Shown here: positions 1 to 10,000 of the stretch, piece by piece
Layout: each line of letters opens with the position of its first letter
Numbering within the stretch: position 1 is the first letter of the stretch
Assembly (NCBI GenBank): GCA_020722565.1
Contig: DYKO01000011.1
Span: 1-64,000 of the forward strand
Direction: 5' to 3'
Length of the DNA: 64,000 nt
DNA from: Rikenella microfusus
Lineage (GTDB): Bacteria; Bacteroidota; Bacteroidia; Bacteroidales; Tenuifilaceae
Notes under the pieces: model-generated
Seen by the model: the letters and a program-made list of their open reading frames with translations, nothing else
The model's database searches: none
Told to the model about the DNA's origin: nothing
Made by a program: the position numbers and the translations under genes

Positions 1-15
1 AGTAGGTCGCCGCCC
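1..15 (+). rRNA. rrf: 3' end of 5S rRNA (partial, truncated by window edge)
   Basis: Sequence AGTAGGTCGCCGCC matches the typical 3' end of Bacteroidota 5S rRNA (..GGGAGAGTAGGTCGCCGCC) and is directly followed by a strong terminator. Confidence 0.75.
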
Positions 16-22
16 CACTTCC

Positions 23-53
23 GCCCCGGCTATTTAAGGCCGGGGCTTTTTTT
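23..53 (+). terminator. Rho-independent terminator of rRNA operon
   Basis: GCCCCGGC-tatttaag-GCCGGGGC followed by TTTTTTT. Confidence 0.85.
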
Positions 54-932
54 ATGTATTATATTAAACTCATTATCATTTAAGTTTTCCAACCAATTAG
101 AAATATCCTTTATTGGGCTATATTGTTGTCCTATTTAAGTCCAAAATACTATCCGATAAAACTTAAAAAAGAACTTTGGTTTAAAATATTTGTCAGATAT
201 ACAAATAGCTACGTATTTACTACTGCTGTTGTTAACTAGTAAGCCCTCATCAAAATAAATTATACTGCACTTGCGGGTGCTCTTATCTTAGCCAGATACT
301 GTAGGTTTTTTCTAAAACCGTATTATATGGATATAGAAGAACAAATGGATTTTGAAAAAGATTACATAATTAAAGAACGCCCATGCTTTCTTTACGTTTT
401 TTTTGTACAACGATCATCAACAGGTTGGTAATTAGGGAGAAATCTGTATTTTGATTGCTCTTTCATTTGCGTCAGGGAAGTATTTCAGCGGGAAGTTCTG
501 ATTAGGTTAATTGAACAGCATCTCTATCTGCCTGTTCAATTTGTGGATGGTGCTCATCAAATCGGGTCTCATCTCGAACTCATTTTTCAGATTCTTGAAT
601 TATGTTATGGTCTATTTGTTAAATTTTTTTCCACCTTGCCTGCACTATATAAGTATTTGCTATTATACATGGCAACTATGCGTTTGTAGTAAAATAAAAG
701 CTACACATTAGAGCCTAGAAGATCAAAACGCCTACTGGCTCTTTAAATTTTTCCTCTGATAACAATCTTAAATAGTGATGGGGTTTGCTAAAGGAGGAAT
801 TTTTAGAAAAAATTATCGTTAGTTGAATAGGCTTTCGTGTTGTTCGATACCTTTGCGTATGCAACGTATGCAATTCCTTTTGGAACTTGTAGCATTAAGT
901 AATTAAGATGTTTAACCAATAATTCGTTTTCT

Positions 933-1844
933 ATGATTAATAAATTAATCGCATCAATGCTTCCCTATTTCCCGAAGAAGTTAATTTGGATTTTTTCGAA
1001 GCGTTACATTGCGGGTGAAACCGTAGCCGATGCCATAAGGGTATCAAAGGAGCTAAATGCACAGGGCATTAAGGTTACCATCGACATTCTGGGGGAGTTC
1101 ATTAAAGATCTTAAGGAGGCCGATCAAAACAAAAGGGAATACCTTGAACTCATCGACATTATTCAGAAAGAAAATATTGATGGAAACTACTCATTGAAGC
1201 CTTCTTCCTTTGGATTGCTAATTGATAGGGAGGTTTGCTATAGCTATGTCCGTGAAATTGTAGCAAAAGCTGCCTCGTATGGTAATTTTATTCGCATCGA
1301 CATGGAGGATTCACCTTGCACCGATATGGAAATAGAGCTATACAGAAGGTTGAAGGAAGAGTTTCCTAAAAATGTAGGATTGGTTTTTCAGGCATACCTA
1401 AAAAGGACATTAACCGATTTACAAAACCTTATGGATATTAATACCGAAGAGTTTCCTAATAATTATAGGTTATGTAAGGGAATTTATGTTGAGCCAGCCA
1501 TCATTGCATTCAAAAAGTATGAAGAGATAAACCAGCATTATTTAGAGGATCTCGATTTCCTACTTAAAAATGGTGTTTATGTAGGCATTGCTACACACGA
1601 TAAACCATTGATTGATGGCGCTTATCAGCTCATTCAAAAGTACAACGTACCCAAAAATAAGTATGAATTTCAAATGCTTTATGGTGTAACCCCAGAGCTG
1701 CGGAAATCAATTGTCGATAAAGGACATACCATGAGGGTTTATGTGCCTTATGGTAAGGAATGGTTTGGTTACTCCACACGCAGGTTGAAAGAGAACCCCA
1801 AAATGGCAAGCCATATTATAAAGGCCCTCTTTTTTAGGGGTTGA
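933..1844 (+). CDS. Proline dehydrogenase family protein
   Basis: 303-aa ORF with PRODH-like TIM barrel segments (ETVADAIRVSKELNAQGIKVTIDILGE; IRIDMEDSPCTDMEI; RLCKGIYVEP; YEFQMLYGV; VYVPYGKEWFGYSTRRLKENP). Confidence 0.9.
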   Translation: MINKLIASMLPYFPKKLIWIFSKRYIAGETVADAIRVSKELNAQGIKVTIDILGEFIKDLKEADQNKREYLELIDIIQKENIDGNYSLKPSSFGLLIDREVCYSYVREIVAKAASYGNFIRIDMEDSPCTDMEIELYRRLKEEFPKNVGLVFQAYLKRTLTDLQNLMDINTEEFPNNYRLCKGIYVEPAIIAFKKYEEINQHYLEDLDFLLKNGVYVGIATHDKPLIDGAYQLIQKYNVPKNKYEFQMLYGVTPELRKSIVDKGHTMRVYVPYGKEWFGYSTRRLKENPKMASHIIKALFFRG

Positions 1845-1934
1845 TCTAATAAATGATTTGAAAATCAGCAGGATATTTGCATTTCATGGGTAATTTTAGT
1901 ATATTTGATATAATTTACCAATAATAAGTAATCC

Positions 1935-2330
1935 ATGTTGCCAAATCAGGCTGATGCAAAGGTATTGAGTTCAAAACGAATGCTTGTGGTTGACGACGAT
2001 ACGGTTAGCCGCATTTTTCTTCGTGAACTCCTAACACCGCTTAAAGCAGAGCAGAGTTTTGTTAAGAATGGTTACGAGGTTCTCAAGTTCCTGGATCAAA
2101 ACCAAACGCCAGACTTAATACTCTTGGATGTAAAGTTACCGGATTACGACGGAATAGAGTTGGCTAAGCTGATCATGTCGAAATATCCGGGAGTAGTCAT
2201 AGTTGCAGAAACTGCATATTCAATTGAGGGTATAGAGAACCGCTGTGCAGAAAATGGAATAAGGGGATGTGTTTTCAAGCCCATTCAAAAGGATAGATTT
2301 ATTGATACTATTCTAAAAGCTGTTCAGTAA
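1935..2330 (+). CDS. Stand-alone response regulator receiver domain protein
   Basis: REC motifs: VVDDD, DLILLDVKLP, AETAYS, FKP; no output domain. Confidence 0.9.
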   Translation: MLPNQADAKVLSSKRMLVVDDDTVSRIFLRELLTPLKAEQSFVKNGYEVLKFLDQNQTPDLILLDVKLPDYDGIELAKLIMSKYPGVVIVAETAYSIEGIENRCAENGIRGCVFKPIQKDRFIDTILKAVQ

Positions 2331-2397
2331 CACATTTGTATGGTTTACTAAATTGGTATTAAATCTTATTTTTGCTGCATAATTAAAAACATTCCAA

Positions 2398-3678
2398 ATG
2401 AAACGCGATACCCAAATTTTTGAATTAATTGAGAAAGAGCGTCAGCGCCAGATGCATGGCATTGAGCTTATTGCCTCTGAAAATTTTGTTAGCCCACAGG
2501 TGCTTGAGGCCATGGGTTCAGTTTTAACCAACAAGTATGCTGAGGGTTATCCCGGGGCCCGATACTATGGAGGGTGCGAGGTGGTAGATCAATCGGAACA
2601 GTTGGCTATTGATAGGCTAAAACAACTTTTTGATGCAGAGTATGCCAATGTTCAACCCCATTCAGGCGCACAGGCTAATATGGCAATATTCATGGCCGTA
2701 ATGAAGCCAGGGGATACCTTCCTGGGCCTTGACCTATCGCATGGCGGGCACCTTTCGCACGGCTCTCCTGTTAACTTCTCAGGGATGTGGTACAAAGCCG
2801 TATCGTATGGAGTAAAGGAGGATACCGGAAGAGTTGACTACGATATGATGGAGCGCATGGCGCTGGAACATAAACCCAAACTTATTATTGGTGGTGCTTC
2901 GGCCTACTCTCGTGAGTGGGACTACAAACGCATGCGCGAAATAGCCGACAAAGTGGGTGCCCTCCTGATGATTGATATGGCTCATCCTGCTGGTTTAATT
3001 GCTGCTGGTTTGCTTAATAACCCCGTTAAATATGCCCATTTTGTTACCTCCACTACGCATAAAACCCTTCGGGGCCCTAGAGGAGGGATAATTCTCATGG
3101 GTAAAGATTTTCCAAATCCATGGGGGCTGACCACTCCAAAGGGTGAGGTTAAAATGATGTCGCAGATACTTAACTCCAGTGTCTTTCCAGGAGTACAGGG
3201 TGGTCCGCTTGAGCATGTTATTGCAGCAAAGGCTGTTGCCTTTGGCGAGGCTTTACAGCCCGAGTTTAAGGAGTATCAGTTACAGGTAAAAAAGAATGCA
3301 GCTGCCATGGCACAGGCCTTTATTGAAAAAGGCTATAAGGTGATTTCCGATGGAACCGATAATCACTCCATGCTAATCGACCTACGTACCAAGTTCCCCG
3401 AACTTACAGGGAAAAAAGCAGAAAACACCCTGGTGCTTGCCGATATTACCATTAATAAGAACATGGTTCCTTTTGATAGCCGTTCGCCCTTCCAAACTTC
3501 AGGAATTCGCGTTGGTACGCCAGCAATCACAACCCGTGGACTAAAGGAAAAGGATATGCTAGTCATCGTAGAGCTAATAGACCGTGTACTTTCAAATATC
3601 GATAATCAGGAGGTTATTAATCAGGTTAGGGCTGAAGTTAACAAGATGATGACGCAGTACCCACTATTTGTGTGGTAA
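2398..3678 (+). CDS. glyA: Serine hydroxymethyltransferase
   Basis: 426 aa; [40 protein letters not shown]. Confidence 0.98.
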   Translation: MKRDTQIFELIEKERQRQMHGIELIASENFVSPQVLEAMGSVLTNKYAEGYPGARYYGGCEVVDQSEQLAIDRLKQLFDAEYANVQPHSGAQANMAIFMAVMKPGDTFLGLDLSHGGHLSHGSPVNFSGMWYKAVSYGVKEDTGRVDYDMMERMALEHKPKLIIGGASAYSREWDYKRMREIADKVGALLMIDMAHPAGLIAAGLLNNPVKYAHFVTSTTHKTLRGPRGGIILMGKDFPNPWGLTTPKGEVKMMSQILNSSVFPGVQGGPLEHVIAAKAVAFGEALQPEFKEYQLQVKKNAAAMAQAFIEKGYKVISDGTDNHSMLIDLRTKFPELTGKKAENTLVLADITINKNMVPFDSRSPFQTSGIRVGTPAITTRGLKEKDMLVIVELIDRVLSNIDNQEVINQVRAEVNKMMTQYPLFVW

Positions 3679-3701
3679 TATCTCTATATTAAAAAATAAT
3701 T

Positions 3702-3732
3702 ACCCCGACCTGTTTATCTGGTCGGGGTTTTT
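3702..3732 (+). terminator. Rho-independent terminator after glyA
   Basis: ACCCCGACC-tgtttatct-GGTCGGGGT followed by TTT. Confidence 0.8.
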
Positions 3733-3757
3733 ATTTAAATTGCATAAAAAATTAACT

Positions 3758-4234
3758 ATGGAAATGTTTTTCATTGAACTCAATGAGTTAAGTCATAAAA
3801 AGAGCCGCTTGATAAGGCTTTGGCTAGGTGGAGCTATCATCCTAATAGTTTTGCTCATACTATCAATTTTGTTTATTGAAAATGCATTTACACGTATGGA
3901 AATTTTGCTGCCCATTGTGGCTTACATTGCCGTATACATTTACTTTGCCTATAAGTCGTATTACTCTCAAATGTATATCAGTTCCGATGACTACGCTTTA
4001 GAGTATAAATTTGGTATGCTATCCAAACAGGTTAAAACAATAATTTGGGATACCATTACAAGGGTAAAATTTGGACCTACCTATGTGGCATTCTTTAAGA
4101 GAACCGGTAAAAAGAACACTATTTCCCTTGGATGGCTACCATATGCTAAACTTAAAGAGATAAAAGAAAAGATTTGTGAAGTGGCCAACGAAAAGGGTAT
4201 TCCCTGCGAGTGGGCCGAGTACAAACGTTTTTAA
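3758..4234 (+). CDS. Hypothetical membrane protein, possible PH-like domain
   Basis: ORF track start 3668 overlaps glyA; ATG at 3758 (MEMFFIELNELSHKK) lies after the terminator. Two TM segments then a YIS..YALEYKFG...I.W..I..VKFGP pattern. Confidence 0.65.
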   Translation: MEMFFIELNELSHKKSRLIRLWLGGAIILIVLLILSILFIENAFTRMEILLPIVAYIAVYIYFAYKSYYSQMYISSDDYALEYKFGMLSKQVKTIIWDTITRVKFGPTYVAFFKRTGKKNTISLGWLPYAKLKEIKEKICEVANEKGIPCEWAEYKRF

Positions 4235-4239
4235 TTCCC

Positions 4240-4989
4240 ATGGATTTTCTTATTTACCTATTGGTTATTCTGGTTGGGGTAGCAGCAGGTTTCATAAATA
4301 CTTTGGCAGGTAGTGGTTCGTTATTAACACTACCTGTGTTAATTTTTCTTGGCCTTCCGGCTAACATGGCCAATGGTACCAACCGAATTGGAATACTGAT
4401 GCAGAGCTTCGCTGCTGTTAGCGGATTTAAGCAGAAAAAGGTATTTGACTGGAACGAAGGTATCTGGTTAACCATTCCTGCGACAGTAGGAGCTCTTATA
4501 GGCTCCATTGTTGCGGTTGGTATTAATGAATTCATCATGAACCGGATCATTGGGGCCCTACTGGTTTTTATGCTTGTTTTAATGCTGATAAAGCCTGAAA
4601 AATGGCTGGTGCCAACGGGCACCGGTCATAGAGTGCGTTTAACCCCACTTCGATTTTTGATATTTCTGGGTATTGGTTTCTATGGTGGTTTTATTCAAGC
4701 GGGTGTGGGTTACTTTCTGCTGGCAGGACTGGTGCTGGGAGCAGGAATAGATTTGCTAAAGGCTAATGCACTAAAAGTGTTGATAACCCTGGGTTTTACC
4801 ATGATAGCACTAATTGTTTTTATGTTAAATGGGCAGGTTGATTATTTGTTGGGTATAACTGTGGGTATAGGAAATATGATAGGTGCCTGGATTGCCACGC
4901 ATGTGGCTGTTAAAAAAGGTGTAGGATTTATCAGGTGGTTTATTCTGGTGTGTGTGTTTGCCTTCTCAGTTAAGCTGCTATTCTTTTAG
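4240..4989 (+). CDS. TauE/SafE family sulfite exporter / permease
   Basis: Polytopic membrane protein with GFINTLAGSGSLLTLPVLIFLGLP and GFYGGFIQAGVGYFLLAGL; ATG at 4240 preferred over 4210. Confidence 0.9.
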   Translation: MDFLIYLLVILVGVAAGFINTLAGSGSLLTLPVLIFLGLPANMANGTNRIGILMQSFAAVSGFKQKKVFDWNEGIWLTIPATVGALIGSIVAVGINEFIMNRIIGALLVFMLVLMLIKPEKWLVPTGTGHRVRLTPLRFLIFLGIGFYGGFIQAGVGYFLLAGLVLGAGIDLLKANALKVLITLGFTMIALIVFMLNGQVDYLLGITVGIGNMIGAWIATHVAVKKGVGFIRWFILVCVFAFSVKLLFF

Positions 4990-4995
4990 CACCTT

Positions 4996-5817
4996 TTACT
5001 GTAATCTAAAAATATAGGTGATGGTTCCAATTTGCGATGCTGGAGCATTTGGAGCCACATCGAATTTAGCATTGAGAGCGGCTTTTTCGGCTGCGCGAAG
5101 GAGTTGGGCATCAAGTGTAGTGGAACCCCTAACACCGGTCACAGCTTTGGTAACGTTGCCTCGGTTATCAACCGTAACCTCAACTACTACACGACCCTCC
5201 TTTTGAGATGGATATTCTGGCTTAGGTAAACTTAATGCTGTTCGGCCCTGCAAGTTGGCAATGATTCCTCTCTCGGCATCGCCTCCTCCCCCGGTTGAAC
5301 CGGTACGGTTGGGAGAATCAGGAGAACCCTCTAATCCTCCCTGGTTACCAGTTTTTTCTTTTACACCCTCACCGGTTTGTGCATTATCAGTTTTTTGCCC
5401 AGGGAAAAGGGCTTTCTTATTAATTGTGGGTTGCTCCTCTTTTGGGGGGTGGGTTTTTGCTTGATTTTGCTGTGTTGGTTGATTTGATGTTGTTTCGGTT
5501 TTGCTCTTGGCTTGTTCTTTTTTTGGGGTTTCACTTTTTGGTGTAGGAATAGTAGGCGCTTCCTCGTAGGTTTGTGTCATGGGCGATTCATCCTGTGGCT
5601 TGCTTGCCTGTTCCTTTTGGAGTGAAGCGTAATCCTCCTGAATCGTAGGTTCTTGAAGACCACTCCCGTCGTCGGAGTTGCCAAAGTTTATGAGGATACC
5701 TTTTTCGGCGGGCAGGGGAAGGGGAGTGCTGAATCCAAAGATAAAAAGTAGGAGTAGCAGCATACCATGAAAAAGTATGGTTCCGAGAATCCCTTTTATC
5801 CTGAATTCGGTTTGCAT
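4996..5817 (-). CDS. TonB family energy transducer
   Basis: Single N-terminal TM, Pro/Gln/Lys-rich linker, C-terminal TonB-like domain (EGRVVVEVTVDNRGNVTKAVTGVRGSTTLDAQLLRAAEKAALNAKF). Confidence 0.85.
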   Translation of the reverse strand: MQTEFRIKGILGTILFHGMLLLLLFIFGFSTPLPLPAEKGILINFGNSDDGSGLQEPTIQEDYASLQKEQASKPQDESPMTQTYEEAPTIPTPKSETPKKEQAKSKTETTSNQPTQQNQAKTHPPKEEQPTINKKALFPGQKTDNAQTGEGVKEKTGNQGGLEGSPDSPNRTGSTGGGGDAERGIIANLQGRTALSLPKPEYPSQKEGRVVVEVTVDNRGNVTKAVTGVRGSTTLDAQLLRAAEKAALNAKFDVAPNAPASQIGTITYIFRLQ

Positions 5818-5825
5818 AATAAATG

Positions 5826-6227
5826 TTATTTTTTAGGAAGGGGTTGAGTGGCCAGTATTAACTTGTACTTATTATCTTTGGCTATGTTCATAACCTTCAC
5901 AACTTCCTTCATAGGTACAGTACGGTCAACATGCAGTGCAATGGTGGGGTCATCCTGCCCCTTCATTTTTTGCTGCAAAAGGTACTCTAGCTGACTTAAT
6001 GTAACTGGAACGGTTTCCAGGTAAAAGTTACGGTCGGCAGTAATGGATACCGTAGTAATGGGTTTGGCCGAGACCTGGCTATTGCTTTGTGGAAGCAAAA
6101 GTTTTAATGCATTGGGATGAATAAGGGTGGAGGATATCATGAAAAATATCAACAGCAGGAACACGATGTCGGTCATCGACGCCATACTAAAACCCGATTC
6201 AACCTTAGTTCTACGTTTTATTGCCAT
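5826..6227 (-). CDS. ExbD/TolR family biopolymer transporter
   Basis: GFSMASMTDIVFLLLIFFMISSTL, typical ExbD; between TonB and ExbB. Confidence 0.92.
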   Translation of the reverse strand: MAIKRRTKVESGFSMASMTDIVFLLLIFFMISSTLIHPNALKLLLPQSNSQVSAKPITTVSITADRNFYLETVPVTLSQLEYLLQQKMKGQDDPTIALHVDRTVPMKEVVKVMNIAKDNKYKLILATQPLPKK

Positions 6228-6239
6228 GTTTTGTATTAT

Positions 6240-6932
6240 TTACGAAACCGGTTCATAAAGTAAGTCCATAAATTCTGTGGTGTGTGCCTCAAGGCTATAC
6301 ACCACTTTTTCGATTCGGGCAACTAAAAAATTGTAACCAAAGTAAGCGAATATGCCTACAATTAAACCTGCAACAGTGGTAACCATGGCAGTGTAGATTC
6401 CATTTGAAAGTAGGCCAACGTCAATATTGTTACCAGCCATCGACATGTCGTAGAAAGCCCTTATCATTCCGATAACGGTACCCAGGAACCCAAGCATAGG
6501 GGCACCTCCGGCAATGGTAGCCAGGGCGGGTAAACTTTCTTCAAGTTTTGAAATTTCAAGATTCCCAACGTTTTCAATGGCCGCATTAACATCGGGAAGG
6601 GGGCGACCAATTCGTTGTATCCCTTTTTCAATCATTTTAGCAACGGGGGTATTTTGTGACCGGCATAGGGCCAATGCTGCATCTATTTTATCATCATGAA
6701 TGTACTCCCTGATGCGGTTCATAAAGTTGGAGTCAGTAATCGATGCCTTACGAATAGCAAAGTATCTTTCGAAAAATATGTAAACAGCTATTACAGATAG
6801 GATGAATATTGGAATCATTATCCATCCCCCTTTTAGGGCAAGCTCGAAAAAATTTAATGATATTTCGCCCCGTTCCTGGGCTGCTGCAACCGTTGATGTC
6901 TGAAGTAGTAACATAGATAACATTGTGCTCAT
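6240..6932 (-). CDS. MotA/TolQ/ExbB proton channel family protein
   Basis: GGWIMIPIFILSVIAVYIFFERYFAI; LATIAGGAPMLGFLGTVIGMIRAF. Confidence 0.94.
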   Translation of the reverse strand: MSTMLSMLLLQTSTVAAAQERGEISLNFFELALKGGWIMIPIFILSVIAVYIFFERYFAIRKASITDSNFMNRIREYIHDDKIDAALALCRSQNTPVAKMIEKGIQRIGRPLPDVNAAIENVGNLEISKLEESLPALATIAGGAPMLGFLGTVIGMIRAFYDMSMAGNNIDVGLLSNGIYTAMVTTVAGLIVGIFAYFGYNFLVARIEKVVYSLEAHTTEFMDLLYEPVS

Positions 6933-7013
6933 AGGATAGAAAATTTTTTGTCGAAATTAGTAAAAAAACGTCATGCAACTTTCATTATTGCCTTAAACAA
7001 AGATGTTGTCATG

Positions 7014-10000
7014 CTAATTTATTTTAAGATATCCATTATTTGGCAGGGGCGCGGAGTTTGTTGAGGGTTCATCATTTGTTTTATTTGCGTTGCTTTCTTT
7101 GGTCTTGTTGTTGCTTTTGTTTTGTCGTGAAGTAAAAAATGAATTGAAAAGTTCCCTAATCGAGTTGAAATCTTCACGGTACACAATACCAGCACCGGTG
7201 GTATAGTTGTTTTGTTGACTCGAGGGGAGTATTTCGTTGTTGTTGCGGGCAAAAGCTTTGCCCTTAAGTTTGCCGTTTTTGGTTAACTTAACATCAACCG
7301 TAAAGTCACCTACAAGTGTATTGCTGGTGTTTTTGTTATTCGGAACATCGAAATTTCCGTTTATCGATACTCTATCGTCAAGTATTTGGGTGGAAAAAGC
7401 CAGTTCCAATTGGTCGGAGCTGAGTTCGTTTTCAAGTCCCGGCCGGTAATTGATACCAATATCAAAGTTTTGGCTCCATTGTGATAGCCAGTTGCTAAGC
7501 TGGTTTGAGAGCAACTCGCTGGCAGTATTGTAGAGCCCTGTGGTTCCAAGGTTGCTATTAGATGTTTGTGTTTGTCCGCCTATCATTCCGGGATCGGAAA
7601 TAAAACTGTTAACCACAAGTAATCCAAGGAATTGAGTGTTAACTCTTTCCTCGGTGTTCAGTAAACCTTCAACACGAAGTTTAGTTTGCTGGTCGAGGTT
7701 GGGGAACTCAATTCCAAACCGGATGGAGGGCGACATCAACGTTTGAGTAAGGATTATTTTACAGTCAACTGGGGTGCGGGCGGTGTAGCTATCGTTGAGC
7801 AGTAGTTGTTTGAGTGTGGTTTTAACGCGGTAAACCGCGTTGATGTTCATGTTGGCATCAAGGGGTTCGCCGTTCCAGTCGATGTAGCTACCCTGTTCAA
7901 TTCGGAAGCGTTTGTTGATTACCCCTGAAAGCGTGAACAGGTAATCCCCCTTTTCAATGGTGTAGCGGCCAAACATTTTGAAAATGTTTTTTGAAGGGTT
8001 GATTTCCATTCGTAAATTGCCGCTGCCATTTGCCTTAATAATATCGCCTAACTTCTTGTCAATGATGATTTGGGCTTCGGCTTCTGGGGTAACCTCTAAA
8101 TCTAAAAGTATGTTGATATTTGTCGATGATTGTGGCGATACCTTCAAATCCTCTTCAATAATAATTATATCCGGCTCATTGCTAACAAAAGAGATGAAAT
8201 TGCTTTGCTCAACGGTGCTAGTGGTTGATAGCGGGAGGTAAATTGCCGTTCGGTTTTCGGTTTTGAGCCCGATTTTTAGATTCAGATTGTCAGTAGCTCC
8301 TTCAAAATCTACCATACCCGTTGCAAAAACGGTACCGTAAAACGATTCGTTATCGGTTTGCCGTGTATTCATACATAGGAAATTCTTCATGCTAAGCCTG
8401 AGCCCCAATTTGAAATTTTTAAAGTAGTTTGTTTCGATCGTGCCGTTTAGGTTTGAGGCTCTTTTGAATTTATCGGTTAGCTTGAAGTTGCTGAATACAA
8501 TGTTGCTATTGGTAATTTTTACCCTATCGTTTATGATGTAATGGGTTTTCAGAAAATCAATTGTTAGTCCGGCCTCATTAAAATTTATAAATCCGTTTAT
8601 TATGGGCTTTGAAGCAGTGCCGGTAGCTTGTAAATTTCCACTTATGTATCCATGAAGGTTCGAAACATTTCCCTCCAGTAAGGGGGCAATGAGGGATAAA
8701 TTCAACCTATTGATGCTTGAATTAATATCAATTTGATTTGACTCCGTGTAGTAATTTCCGGAAACCAGAAGGGCAAGGGAATCGGAGCGGTGGTTCCTCA
8801 GTGTGATGCTCATCCGTTTTTCGCTACTATACCAGATGTTCGACAATGAAATATTTCCAACGGTTTCGTTGTTAATAGAAAGGTTTTCAATTTTCATTTG
8901 GGTATTAAGGTTCAACTTGCCGGTGGCAGCAGTAATTTTAACGTTGCCATTGGTGGTGCCTTTTATACTGAATCCATGGTTTTGCAGATATAAATTCAGG
9001 TATGAAATGTCAAAATTTTTAAGATTAACTGACAGTGTATCGCTGTCGAGTTCAGAGGCCTTCCCGTATATATTAAGGTATTGATGTTTGCTATAAATAG
9101 AAAAGTTGGCTATTTTAATGGTTGCTGTATCGATGTTCACCTGTGAAGAGGCCATTTGCCATATGGAGTCGTTTACCACTAAAGATGATGGTGAAAAATT
9201 GAAAATTATGGGTCTATTGGGTTTTGAGTACTCATCGAAGTTGGCAGTAAGTTGTATGCTCCCACTGGTGGTTGGTTTAGTATTGTTATTCCAACTTATG
9301 TTGCAATTAACTCTATTGTTTAGTGTAAAGGCATTTACTTTTAGGTTTCTGATATAACCGCTGCCTAGTGCAATTTCAGGTGTAGATATAGTTGCAAATA
9401 TTGTACTGTCGCGTGTTTCGCCATCAACGCTTAAATCTTTAATGGTAGTGCTCCCCGAAACCAATTCCAGCAGCTTTAATTTAAAGGTTAGGGTTTCCCT
9501 ATCGGGGTCAAGTATTCCGAAGAGTGTGGAGTTTTCCGCTAGTTTAAGGCTAGGGGCGAGTACACTGGTAACCTTTTGTATCTTTTTAATTCGGAATTTG
9601 ATTAGGTAATCGTTGTAGGTGTCGTTGTTTATTTTTTTCTGATTGTTTTGATGTACCATTTCTACTCCCAGCGCAGGGATATGGTGGGCAAGGGTTTTTC
9701 TAAGGTAGTATGGAAATTTGGCAAAGCTGTAACGGCTCCGGATTTCCCCCTCAGCAATATCCGATTTTAGGCTGATTATTTTACTATCATTTTGGTTATC
9801 GGCATTAATGGTGAGATCGGAAATTTTAAATTCGCCCTGCTGATTTCGATAAACCATGTTAACCACTTTTATTTCGCCTTGGCTGTTGTCTAGGGTGCTC
9901 CCCTTGAATTTGGTGGTAAGAAGGAATGAGGCTACTGAAATTGAATCGGTAGTGTTTAGGTTGAGCTTTGCCAAGTCGATACGTGGTGAGTAAAGGGAGA

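Noticed and set aside
480-620. Possible transposase remnant on the minus strand after the rRNA operon (..KNEFEMRPDLMSTIHKLNRQIEMLFN*)
   Set aside because: Only a ~27-aa suggestive stretch; cannot be assigned to any IS family by eye. BLASTX would be needed.
511-711. 66-aa ORF downstream of the rRNA operon
   Set aside because: Low-complexity, Phe/Leu/Cys-rich translation, no RBS or recognisable domain; overlaps an inverted repeat. Not supported as a gene.
2367-2374. TATTTTTG -7-like element upstream of glyA
   Set aside because: No TTG -33 element at the expected ~19-21 nt spacing; common in AT-rich DNA.
3668-3757. N-terminal extension of the 3668-4234 ORF
   Set aside because: Overlaps the glyA end and runs through a rho-independent terminator; ATG at 3758 is a better start.
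4254-4622. 122-aa antisense ORF within the TauE gene
   Set aside because: Mirror of a strongly coding plus strand; composition typical of a shadow ORF.
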